A DNA stretch of 5,785 nucleotides from Anaerolineae bacterium (GCA_003158885.1 PMLN01000188.1:163-5947), one strand, 5' to 3'. Counted from the stretch's first letter, positions 1 through 5,302 are shown. Translations and numbers: made by a program. The notes: generated by a model from the letters alone, not told the origin.

Positions 1-553
1 TGATGTAAATGATCTTCGTAAAGGTGTAACCTTCGAGCTGGACGATATGCTCTTCAAGGTTATCGAATACAGCCACAACAAATCGGGACGCGGCAACGCT
101 TCCATTCGCATCAAGGCCCGCAATATGCTGACCGGCTCCAATATCGAAAAGACGTTTCAATCCGGCGACCGTGTTCAGGATGTCCGCCTCGACTTTCACA
201 CCGTTTCGTATTTATATAGGGATGGCGATTTATATTATTTCATGGACAGCGAAACGTTCGAACAACCGGGCATCCGCGGCGACGTGTTGGGCGACGACGC
301 CCTGTATCTCAAGGAAGGCATGGAAGTCAAGTTGACCTACTACAAAGGCGAGCCTTTGGCTATCGAACTGCCGACCTCCGTGGAACTGAAAGTGCTCGAA
401 GCCGAAGTGGCTGTGCGCGGCGATACCGCCACCGGCGTAACGAAAAAAGTCAAGACCGAGAGCGGCCTCGAAGTCCAATGCCCGAATTTCGTTAAAACGG
501 GCGACGTCATCCGCGTGGACACGCGTACTGGCGAGTATGTCACCCGCGTTTAG
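1..553 (+). CDS. efp: Elongation factor P, 5'-truncated at the window edge
   Basis: EF-P binds ribosomes stalled on polyproline stretches, between the P and E sites, and restores peptide-bond formation in the cytoplasm. The reading frame is open from base 2 (Asp-Val-Asn-Asp-Leu-Arg-Lys-Gly) and the stop is TAG at 551-553. About 183 residues are visible, against about 185-190 for the family, so probably only a Met and one more residue are missing. The ATG at 47 is internal, because the residues before it are typical EF-P N-terminus. The KOW-like domain comes first, then two OB folds. The C-terminal family signature is clear (GDVIRVDTRTGEY near the end). The loop that reaches the peptidyl-transferase centre reads NKSGRGNA, so the residue normally modified is Arg (codon 89-91, about residue 32) rather than Lys. 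This resembles the rhamnosylated Pseudomonas-type EF-P. Identification is near certain; the modification state is unknown. Confidence 0.97.
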   Translation, partial: DVNDLRKGVTFELDDMLFKVIEYSHNKSGRGNASIRIKARNMLTGSNIEKTFQSGDRVQDVRLDFHTVSYLYRDGDLYYFMDSETFEQPGIRGDVLGDDALYLKEGMEVKLTYYKGEPLAIELPTSVELKVLEAEVAVRGDTATGVTKKVKTESGLEVQCPNFVKTGDVIRVDTRTGEYVTRV

Positions 554-576
554 CGTATTTCATTCCTGAATATCAC

Positions 577-626
577 GACGGATAACTGAAAGCGATAACA
601 CCCAGTGTTATCCGTCTTTTCCTTTA
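577..626 (+). terminator. Intrinsic terminator-like hairpin after efp
   Basis: A perfect 10-bp stem (577-586 with 607-616) encloses a 20-base loop and is followed by TTTTCCTTT. It starts 23 bases after the efp stop, so it most likely ends the efp transcript. A second, mutually exclusive hairpin lies within it: 594-601 pairs perfectly over 8 bp with 605-612 around a 3-base loop. The T-run ends only about seven bases before the start codon of the next gene, so the structure also covers that gene's initiation region. Confidence 0.75.
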
Positions 627-632
627 TATGAT

Positions 633-965
633 ATGAAAACTCCCATCGGCAAGGAATGCAAGTATTTTTACGGAGATTACTATCGAGGCCGTCATATCGA
701 AGAATGTAACCTGCTTAAAGCCTCGAATCAAACCTGGTCTGCGGACTTGTGCCGCACCTGCCCGGTGCCGGGTATTTTGCAGGCGAATGCCTGTGAGTTC
801 CTTCAACTGCGCGGGGTTGTCAACCGCCCGCTCACCTCGGGCTTTCAAAGGCGCGTTCAAGTCACGGCCTATTGCGAAAAGATCCATAAGGATGTGAATG
901 AGCCTCATATCGGCTGTGGGGAATGTCATCCGCTTCCGCCGCTGTTTGAAATAAAACCCAAATAA
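633..965 (+). CDS. Conserved-looking small Cys-rich protein, function unknown
   Basis: I cannot assign a function to this 110-residue protein. It has eight cysteines, at residues 9, 25, 40, 43, 54, 81, 95 and 98, including two CxxC pairs (CRTC at 40-43, CGEC at 95-98). That number and spacing would suit two four-Cys metal sites (zinc or iron-sulfur), but this is inference. There is no signal peptide or membrane segment, so it is probably cytoplasmic. Aromatic and charged residues near the N-terminus (KYFYGDYYRGR) and a CPVPG turn look like conserved family features. I have an unverified impression of similar short proteins in Anaerolineae genomes. ATG 633 is the only Met in the frame, and the frame upstream closes at a TGA at 567-569. 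No Shine-Dalgarno is visible before it; the preceding bases are the T-run of the efp hairpin. The next gene begins 47 bases after the stop. Confidence 0.8.
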   Translation: MKTPIGKECKYFYGDYYRGRHIEECNLLKASNQTWSADLCRTCPVPGILQANACEFLQLRGVVNRPLTSGFQRRVQVTAYCEKIHKDVNEPHIGCGECHPLPPLFEIKPK

Positions 966-1012
966 ATTTCCTCCATCCTTTTGCTTCATCAGACTGGAAA
1001 ACAAAACTCAAT

Positions 1013-2191
1013 ATGACGCTGACCCTTCTCCTTGATCTTGATGATACCCTGCTGGATACGAATATGGGTGCCTTTATCCCTGCCTATTTCCAGGCGCTTT
1101 CGAAGCATCTGGCGCAATACGTCCAGCCTGAAAAAATGCTGCCGGCTCTCATGCAGGGAACTCAATTAATGCTTGCCAGCGACGATCCCGCCCGCACGCT
1201 GCAGGAGGTCTTTGAGGCTTATTTCTATCCAAAGCTGGGTATTCCAAAGGAACAGCTCAACCCCGTGCTCGAAAAGTTTTATGATGAAGTATTTCCATCC
1301 ATTGGAGCAGTGACCACGAAACGCGAGGGCGCGGTGGAATTGGTGGATTGGGCTTTCGCCAGAGGCTATCGCGTGGCGGTCGCCACCGATCCGCTTTTTC
1401 CGCTCAAGGCCGTTCATCATCGTATCCGCTGGGCCGGACTCGATCCTGGGCGCTTTGAACTCATCTCGTCTTTCGAGACCTTCCATTTTTCCAAATCGCA
1501 CCCTGCTTATTTTGCGGAAGTGTTAGGGCGGCTCGGCTGGCCCAATGAACCGGTCTTGATGGTGGGTAATGACATCGAGCGTGATCTTAAGCCTGCACAA
1601 AGTTTGGGATTGAAAACCTATCACGCAAGCGATCATTCCACCCCCGAAGCCGGACGCGGCGGTACATTATCCGACTTGCGTTCCTGGCTGGAGTCCGCCG
1701 ACCTCGCCTCGCTGGAGCCTTCGATGCAAACGCCCTCCGCAATCCTGGCCGTCATGTCATCCACCCCGGCGGTTTTGCAAAGCCTGGTCGCGCCCGCCTC
1801 TGATTCATGTTGGCCGCGCAAGCCCACCGCCGATGAATGGGCGCTGGTGGAGGTCATTTGCCATTTGCGCGATACCGAGCGTGAGATTCATCAGATGCAG
1901 GTGAACACTATGCTCGAGGAGAGTGAGCCGTTTATTCCGCGCCCCGATAGCAGTGTCTGGGCCAAGGAGCGGAATTATTTGGAAGAGGATGGTTTCGCGG
2001 CCTTGCGGGAATTTACCTCTGCGCGCGCGGCTACGCTGGCCAGGATCAAGGGCTTGGATGACGCGGTATGGAAGCTAAAGGCCCGTCACGCCATCTTTGG
2101 GCCAACGCATTTTCAGGAAGTCATTGGCTTCATGGCCGAGCATGACCGGATGCATATCCAGCAGGCCTGGAATATCGTCAAGACATTTTAA
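1013..2191 (+). CDS. HAD-family hydrolase fused to a DinB-like domain
   Basis: This 392-residue protein has two domains. Residues 1-230 form a haloacid-dehalogenase phosphatase: motif I DLDDT with nucleophile Asp8 and acid/base Asp10, a helical C1-type cap at about 16-105, motif II Thr125 (VAVATD), motif III Lys161, and motif IV GNDIERD with Asp187 and Asp191. All catalytic residues are present, so it should be an active Mg-dependent phosphohydrolase of unknown substrate. Residues 238-392 match the DinB/YfiT metal-binding four-helix bundle: His284 (EVICHLRDTE) plus His377 and His381 (EHDRMH) form the expected three-His metal site. That fold includes thiol transferases and damage-inducible proteins, so no exact role can be given. 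The start at 1013 has only a weak GGAAA at 996-1000, but motif I begins at residue 8, which fixes the N-terminus. An internal GGAG/ATG at 1714-1726 lies at the domain junction. Confidence 0.9.
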   Translation: MTLTLLLDLDDTLLDTNMGAFIPAYFQALSKHLAQYVQPEKMLPALMQGTQLMLASDDPARTLQEVFEAYFYPKLGIPKEQLNPVLEKFYDEVFPSIGAVTTKREGAVELVDWAFARGYRVAVATDPLFPLKAVHHRIRWAGLDPGRFELISSFETFHFSKSHPAYFAEVLGRLGWPNEPVLMVGNDIERDLKPAQSLGLKTYHASDHSTPEAGRGGTLSDLRSWLESADLASLEPSMQTPSAILAVMSSTPAVLQSLVAPASDSCWPRKPTADEWALVEVICHLRDTEREIHQMQVNTMLEESEPFIPRPDSSVWAKERNYLEEDGFAALREFTSARAATLARIKGLDDAVWKLKARHAIFGPTHFQEVIGFMAEHDRMHIQQAWNIVKTF

Positions 2192-2207
2192 GCCGTATCG
2201 TATGGCT
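2191..2207 (+). terminator. Short hairpin just after the HAD-DinB stop
   Basis: Bases 2191-2197 pair with 2201-2207 (seven pairs, one of them G-T) around a 3-base loop, overlapping the last base of the stop codon. A short TTTCT follows. It could be a weak terminator or simply a 3'-end stabilising hairpin. The T-run is poor, so confidence is low. The stronger hairpin at 2405-2431 may be the real end of the transcript. Confidence 0.3.
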
Positions 2208-2229
2208 TTCTCAAATTCAGAGAACGAAC

Positions 2230-2281
2230 CGCGAAGCCCGCTAAGCACGCAAAGATTTCTTTTTTCTTCGCGAACTTTGCG
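2230..2281. repeat. Interleaved inverted repeats (A-B-A'-B' order)
   Basis: CGCGAAG at 2230-2236 is the perfect complement of CTTCGCG at 2266-2272, and CGCAAAG at 2248-2254 is the perfect complement of CTTTGCG at 2275-2281. The arms alternate, so the two stems could form together only as a pseudoknot; otherwise they exclude each other. The sequence style, alternating CGAAG and CGCAAAG blocks, resembles dispersed intergenic repeats seen in many bacterial genomes. Whether it is repeated in this genome cannot be told from one copy. Confidence 0.5.
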
Positions 2282-2404
2282 CCCGCCCGCCCCGTTTTTT
2301 GAGGGTTGCGTTGAAAAAATGACAAAACATGGATTCACCATGGACTTTGAGAAGACCATAGGCCGTATCGCTTCATCCTTTTGGGTGTTATCATTGCATG
2401 AGTC

Positions 2405-2433
2405 AATAGGACAAGATTCACTTGTCCTATTTT
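2405..2433 (+). terminator. Perfect 11-bp hairpin with short T-run
   Basis: Bases 2405-2415 pair perfectly with 2421-2431 around the 5-base loop ATTCA, and the descending arm runs into TTTTG. It lies 213 bases after the HAD-DinB stop and just before the tandem repeats upstream of fabF. It could end readthrough from the upstream gene, insulating fabF, or it could be part of the repeat element beside it. Only five of its 11 pairs are G-C and the T-run is short, so its termination strength is uncertain. Confidence 0.5.
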
Positions 2434-2434
2434 G

Positions 2435-2452
2435 TTACAGAGTACTGCGTAA
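2435..2452. promoter_or_regulatory. Near-palindromic operator-like site 1 (centre AGTACT)
   Basis: TTACAGAGTACTGCGTAA is an 18-bp imperfect palindrome with seven of nine positions symmetrical. It straddles the start of the first 69-bp unit. Regulators that bind as dimers often use such sites, and its twin lies exactly 69 bp downstream. No known regulator's consensus is recognised, so a role as operator is inference. Confidence 0.35.
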
Positions 2453-2578
2453 ATATCTAAACCCAAGGTTCCATGTTTCACCCGTAAAAACTTATCAGGC
2501 GATTTACGGAGTACTGCGTAAGTATCTAAACCAAAATATCCATATTTCACCCGTAAATAATTATCAGGTGATTTAGAT
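2441..2578. repeat. Two tandem 69-bp repeat units upstream of fabF
   Basis: Unit 1 is 2441-2509 and unit 2 is 2510-2578. They align without gaps; by hand count 57 of the first 66 positions match. The best-conserved blocks are the first 12 bases (AGTACTGCGTAA), TATCTAAACC, TTTCACCCGTAAA and TTATCAGG. Inside unit 1, CCGTAAA (2482-2488) pairs with TTTACGG (2503-2509). AATATCTAAA at 2452-2461 is perfectly complementary to TTTAGATATT at 2572-2581, so the whole array has 10-bp inverted ends. The 23-codon period keeps frames open by chance. Roles as a regulatory array, a structured leader or a small non-autonomous element are all possible. Confidence 0.8.
2504..2521. promoter_or_regulatory. Near-palindromic operator-like site 2 (centre AGTACT)
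   Basis: TTACGGAGTACTGCGTAA is an 18-bp palindrome with eight of nine positions symmetrical, better than site 1. It straddles the junction of the two 69-bp units and lies about 110 bases before the fabF start. It could bind a dimeric regulator of the fab genes, or it could be an end motif of a repeat element. The sequence alone cannot decide. Confidence 0.35.
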
Positions 2579-2582
2579 ATTC

Positions 2583-2620
2583 ATGCAAAAAGCAGTAGAG
2601 ATTTATGCAAGAAGCAGTAG
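2583..2620 (+). repeat. Short direct repeat, 16 bp at 22-bp spacing, before fabF
   Basis: ATGCAAAAAGCAGTAG (2583-2598) recurs as ATGCAAGAAGCAGTAG (2605-2620) with one mismatch, offset by 22 bases. The second copy ends in the AG that opens the fabF Shine-Dalgarno AGGAG; the first copy is followed by AGAT instead. This looks like a local duplication of the translation initiation region, with only the downstream copy having an intact ribosome binding site. Confidence 0.7.
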
Positions 2621-2623
2621 GAG
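2619..2623 (+). promoter_or_regulatory. Ribosome binding site of fabF
   Basis: AGGAG lies six bases before ATG 2630, ideal spacing. It fixes the fabF start, and the residues after that ATG (TKRVVVTGLG) are the usual synthase N-terminus. Confidence 0.85.
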
Positions 2624-2629
2624 AGCGTT

Positions 2630-3871
2630 ATGACGAAACGAGTGGTTGTAACGGGTCTGGGATGTGTCAGCCCGCTGGGGAATAACGTTCCAGATACCTG
2701 GTCTGCTTTATTGGCAGGCAGATCCGGCGCAGGTCCCATCACACGCTTTGATGCGAGCAGACATAGAACGAAGTTCGCCGCGGAAGTAAAAGGTTTCGAC
2801 CCCGTGGCCTTGCTGGGAGCGCGCGACGCGCGCAAGGTGGACCGCTATGCACAGCTTGCCATTGCGGCCGCCCAGGAGGCGCAGTCTCAAGCCGGCCTGG
2901 TGATCGATGATTCAAACCGCGACCGCGTGGGAGTTTTGATCGGCACCGGCATCGGCGGGATCATCACGTTGATGGAGAATGCGGATATTCTAAATGCACG
3001 CGGCCCCGAACGCGTCAGCCCATTTCTTGTTCCGATGATGATCGCGGATAGCGCCGCCGGTTTGCTGGCCATTCGCACGGGTGCGCGCGGTCCCAATATG
3101 GCGATCACTTCCGCCTGTGCCACCGGCACCAATGTGATCGGTGAGGCCTTGGAGATGATCCGGCGCGGCGCGGCGGATGTCATGTTCGCGGGCAGTTCCG
3201 AGGCGGCCATAGTCTCGCTGACCATTGCCGGGTTGAATGTCATGACGGCGCTCTCGACCCGCAATGAGGCTCCTGAGAAAGCCTCGCGCCCCTTCGATAA
3301 AAACCGGGATGGTTTTCTGATGGGGGAGGGCGCCGGCATGCTAGTGCTTGAGTCGCTGGAACATGCGCAGGCGCGCGGTGCGCAGATCCTGTGCGAGCTG
3401 ACCGGCTACGGCACTTCCGATGATGCCTATCACATCTCCGCACCCGCCGAAAACGGCGCGGGCGCGGCCATCTCGATGCAGCGCGCTCTGGCGGATGCAG
3501 GCTTGAAGGTCACCGATATTGATTACATCAACGCGCACGGCACTTCCACATATTTGAATGATAGAAGCGAAACCGCCGCCATTAAAACGGTCTTCGGCGA
3601 ACATGCCTATAAAGTCCCCGTTTCATCCACCAAATCCATGACGGGTCACCTGCTGGGCGCCTCCGGCTCGGTGGAAGCGGTCATCTGTGTCAAGGTGCTG
3701 CAGGAAAACATGCTGCCTCCCACCATCAATTATGAAACCCCCGATCCGGATTGCGATTTGGACTATATCCCCAATACGGCGCGCCCGGCCAAACCGAAGC
3801 ATGTGATGTCGAACTCGTTCGGCTTCGGCGGTCATAATGCGACCCTGATCCTGAGCCGCTTCACCTCATGA
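2630..3871 (+). CDS. fabF: Beta-ketoacyl-ACP synthase II
   Basis: FabF condenses malonyl-ACP with a growing acyl-ACP to lengthen fatty acids by two carbons, in the cytoplasm. The protein has 413 residues, the usual size. The thiolase-fold catalytic triad is complete: Cys163 in TSACATGTN, His303 in NAHGTST and His340 in STKSMTGHLLGA, with Lys335 and the Gly-rich SNSFGFGGHN loop near residues 394-403. The Cys-His-His triad separates it from FabH, which uses Cys-His-Asn. The start is fixed by AGGAG at 2619-2623. It is followed by fabH on the same strand after 44 bases, so the two are probably co-transcribed. Upstream lies a 438-base gap of repeats with no clear -10/-35 promoter. No acyl carrier protein gene precedes it here, unlike the common acpP-fabF order. 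Very sure of the family. Confidence 0.97.
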   Translation: MTKRVVVTGLGCVSPLGNNVPDTWSALLAGRSGAGPITRFDASRHRTKFAAEVKGFDPVALLGARDARKVDRYAQLAIAAAQEAQSQAGLVIDDSNRDRVGVLIGTGIGGIITLMENADILNARGPERVSPFLVPMMIADSAAGLLAIRTGARGPNMAITSACATGTNVIGEALEMIRRGAADVMFAGSSEAAIVSLTIAGLNVMTALSTRNEAPEKASRPFDKNRDGFLMGEGAGMLVLESLEHAQARGAQILCELTGYGTSDDAYHISAPAENGAGAAISMQRALADAGLKVTDIDYINAHGTSTYLNDRSETAAIKTVFGEHAYKVPVSSTKSMTGHLLGASGSVEAVICVKVLQENMLPPTINYETPDPDCDLDYIPNTARPAKPKHVMSNSFGFGGHNATLILSRFTS

Positions 3872-3904
3872 TGATCGAACGATACTCCAGATCGGCTGGC
3901 TGAA

Positions 3905-3909
3905 AAGGA
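3905..3909 (+). promoter_or_regulatory. Ribosome binding site of fabH
   Basis: AAGGA lies six bases before ATG 3916. It supports that start and independent translation of fabH despite the short gap after fabF. Confidence 0.8.
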
Positions 3910-3915
3910 ATCCTT

Positions 3916-5019
3916 ATGCCTTATGCACATATCACGGGCTGGGGCATGTCCGTCCCCGAAACCGTGTTGACCAATGAAGACCTCTCCAAAATGGTGGAAA
4001 CCGACGATGCCTGGATTCGCGACCATACCGGCATTCGCGAGCGGCACATTGCGCGCGAGAATCAGTTCCCATCCACCCTGGGAGTGGAGGCTGCCATCAA
4101 GGCGCTGGCGGTCGCAAATGTCAGGCCGACCGATGTTGATTTGATCATTTGTGCGACCTCCACACCCGAATATATATTTCCCGCCACGGCTTGTTTGATC
4201 CAGGATCAACTCGGCGCATCGAAGGCGGGCGCCTTCGATCTCCTGGCGGCCTGCAGCGGCTTCATCTTTGGCGTAAATATGGCCGCGCAAGCCATCCGTT
4301 CCGGTTCGATCAAAACGGCATTGGTGATCGGCTCCGAGACCCTTTCGCGTTTCGTGGATTGGAAGGACCGCAATACGTGCATCCTGTTCGGCGACGGCGC
4401 GGGCGCCTTCGTCTTGCAGGCCAGCGACCTGCCCGGCGGGGTCTTATCGGCGGTGATGCACTCGGACGGTTCCGGCGGCGATTCGCTTTCATTGCCGGGC
4501 GGCGGAAGCCATCATCCCGCCACCGAGGCCACGGTGCGGGAGGGGAAGCATTACATCCAGATGGACGGCGCCAAAGTCTTTCGTTTCGCAACCCGTGCCA
4601 TGGGAAGTGCCGCCAAGGAAGCTCTGGAACTGGCCGGCATGACCACGGATGATGTCCAGTGGATCATCCCGCATCAGGCCAATTACCGGATCATAGAAAC
4701 CGCCGCCAGGTATTTGAAGATGCCGCTGGATAAATTCATCATCAATGTGGATCGTTACGGCAATACCTCCACGGCCTCCATCCCGATCGCAACCGTGGAA
4801 GCGGTTGAAAAGGGCCTGCTCAAGCCGGGCGACAAAATCGTGCTGGTCGGTTTCGGCGCCGGGCTGACCTGGGGTGCGCTGGCCGCCGAGTGGACCGGGC
4901 CGCTGCCGGTCGAACATAAAGTTCATCCCGAGCGCTATCGCATTTGGGCGCGGCTTCATTCCGTGTTCAACCGCCTGGTGCGTTTTATCGAAGGCTTGAT
5001 CTGGGGCCGCAATTCCTAA
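3916..5019 (+). CDS. fabH: Beta-ketoacyl-ACP synthase III with C-terminal extension
   Basis: FabH starts fatty-acid synthesis by condensing an acyl-CoA primer with malonyl-ACP. The triad Cys113 (LLAACSGF), His253 (IIPHQANYRI) and Asn283 (DRYGNTSTAS) is intact, and the GFGAGLTWGA motif closes the core near residue 320. Trp33 and Arg152 match positions that contact CoA in the E. coli enzyme. The Arg of the usual WIxxRTGI motif is replaced by His37 (WIRDHTGI), which may alter CoA handling. At 367 residues it is about 50 longer than E. coli FabH. About 40 of these form a tail after Trp326, with a basic amphipathic helix (about 340-363, rich in Trp, Phe, Leu and Arg) that could attach to membrane or a partner. 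Primer specificity cannot be read from the sequence; related 3-oxoacyl synthases (for example in secondary metabolism) are less likely next to fabF. The perfect hairpin at 5224-5264 probably ends the operon. Confidence 0.95.
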   Translation: MPYAHITGWGMSVPETVLTNEDLSKMVETDDAWIRDHTGIRERHIARENQFPSTLGVEAAIKALAVANVRPTDVDLIICATSTPEYIFPATACLIQDQLGASKAGAFDLLAACSGFIFGVNMAAQAIRSGSIKTALVIGSETLSRFVDWKDRNTCILFGDGAGAFVLQASDLPGGVLSAVMHSDGSGGDSLSLPGGGSHHPATEATVREGKHYIQMDGAKVFRFATRAMGSAAKEALELAGMTTDDVQWIIPHQANYRIIETAARYLKMPLDKFIINVDRYGNTSTASIPIATVEAVEKGLLKPGDKIVLVGFGAGLTWGALAAEWTGPLPVEHKVHPERYRIWARLHSVFNRLVRFIEGLIWGRNS

Positions 5020-5223
5020 ATGTCTGTCACAAACCATTCGTAATTTACAGCGTTGTGGCTTTCCGCGGCTCCGGTATCGGATATACTGCTGAAGCAGTTA
5101 CCGCAAGCATTGTAGTGACGACTTCAGTAGTTGTCTTGTAGACTGTTTTCAATCTTTTGCGCGCTCCACCCATTTCCATATTTGATGTTTGGCTTGGTGG
5201 TCTGGAATCTCTCAAGGTAATCC
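5020..5223. other. Gene-free 3' region after fabH
   Basis: No confident gene lies here. The stretch continues to the hairpin at 5224, making a long 3' untranslated region of about 200 bases for the fab transcript. In one plus frame, about 5022-5141 reads without stop as a hydrophobic Val/Thr-rich peptide ending at TAG 5139-5141. It is contiguous with an alternative frame of fabH and has no start of its own, so it is either chance or a decayed fragment. Confidence 0.5.
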
Positions 5224-5264
5224 AAAACGCTGATTTCACCCTTTACCGGTGAAATCAGCGTTTT
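5224..5264. terminator. Strong bidirectional terminator between convergent genes
   Basis: Bases 5224-5240 (AAAACGCTGATTTCACC) are perfectly complementary to 5248-5264 over 17 bp, with a 7-base loop. The stem ends in AAAA on the left and TTTT on the right, so a T-run follows the GC-containing stem in either direction. It lies between fabH (plus) and the phosphoesterase (minus), exactly where a shared terminator is expected. Confidence 0.9.
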
Positions 5265-5282
5265 CCATGTTTGCCCGTGTCA

Positions 5283-5302
5283 GAATTCCTTGCCCGGAAT
5301 TC
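5283..5302. repeat. Small inverted repeat with GAATTC ends
   Basis: GAATTCC (5283-5289) pairs with GGAATTC (5296-5302) around a 6-base loop. It sits in the 3' region of the minus-strand phosphoesterase transcript, before the 17-bp hairpin. No T-run follows on either strand, so it is probably not a terminator by itself. Confidence 0.5.

Noticed and set aside
47..49. ATG as the efp start
   Set aside because: The 15 residues before it match the EF-P N-terminus and the frame is open to the window edge, so the true start is upstream.
2335..2550. A minus-strand open frame with a 23-residue repeat
   Set aside because: The repeat in the peptide is only the DNA repeat; the unit length is divisible by three, so frames stay open by chance on both strands.
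2097..2576. A 159-codon plus-strand open frame running through the end of the HAD-DinB gene and the repeats
   Set aside because: It overlaps the DinB domain in another frame, its later part is just the 69-bp repeat (23 codons) read through, and it has no family resemblance or ribosome binding site.
2441..2578. CRISPR-like array
   Set aside because: There are only two adjacent 69-bp units with no spacers, and no cas genes nearby.
2546..2580. Possible fabF promoter (TTCACC with TAGATA)
   Set aside because: The spacing is about 22 bases and both boxes are poor, so no promoter can be called.
4489..5037. A 182-codon minus-strand open frame inside fabH
   Set aside because: It lies wholly opposite a confidently identified gene with catalytic motifs and shows no family features itself.
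5085..5098. ACTGCT-GA-AGCAGT dyad after fabH
   Set aside because: The 2-base loop and 6-bp arms are too small for a stable hairpin and no T-run follows.
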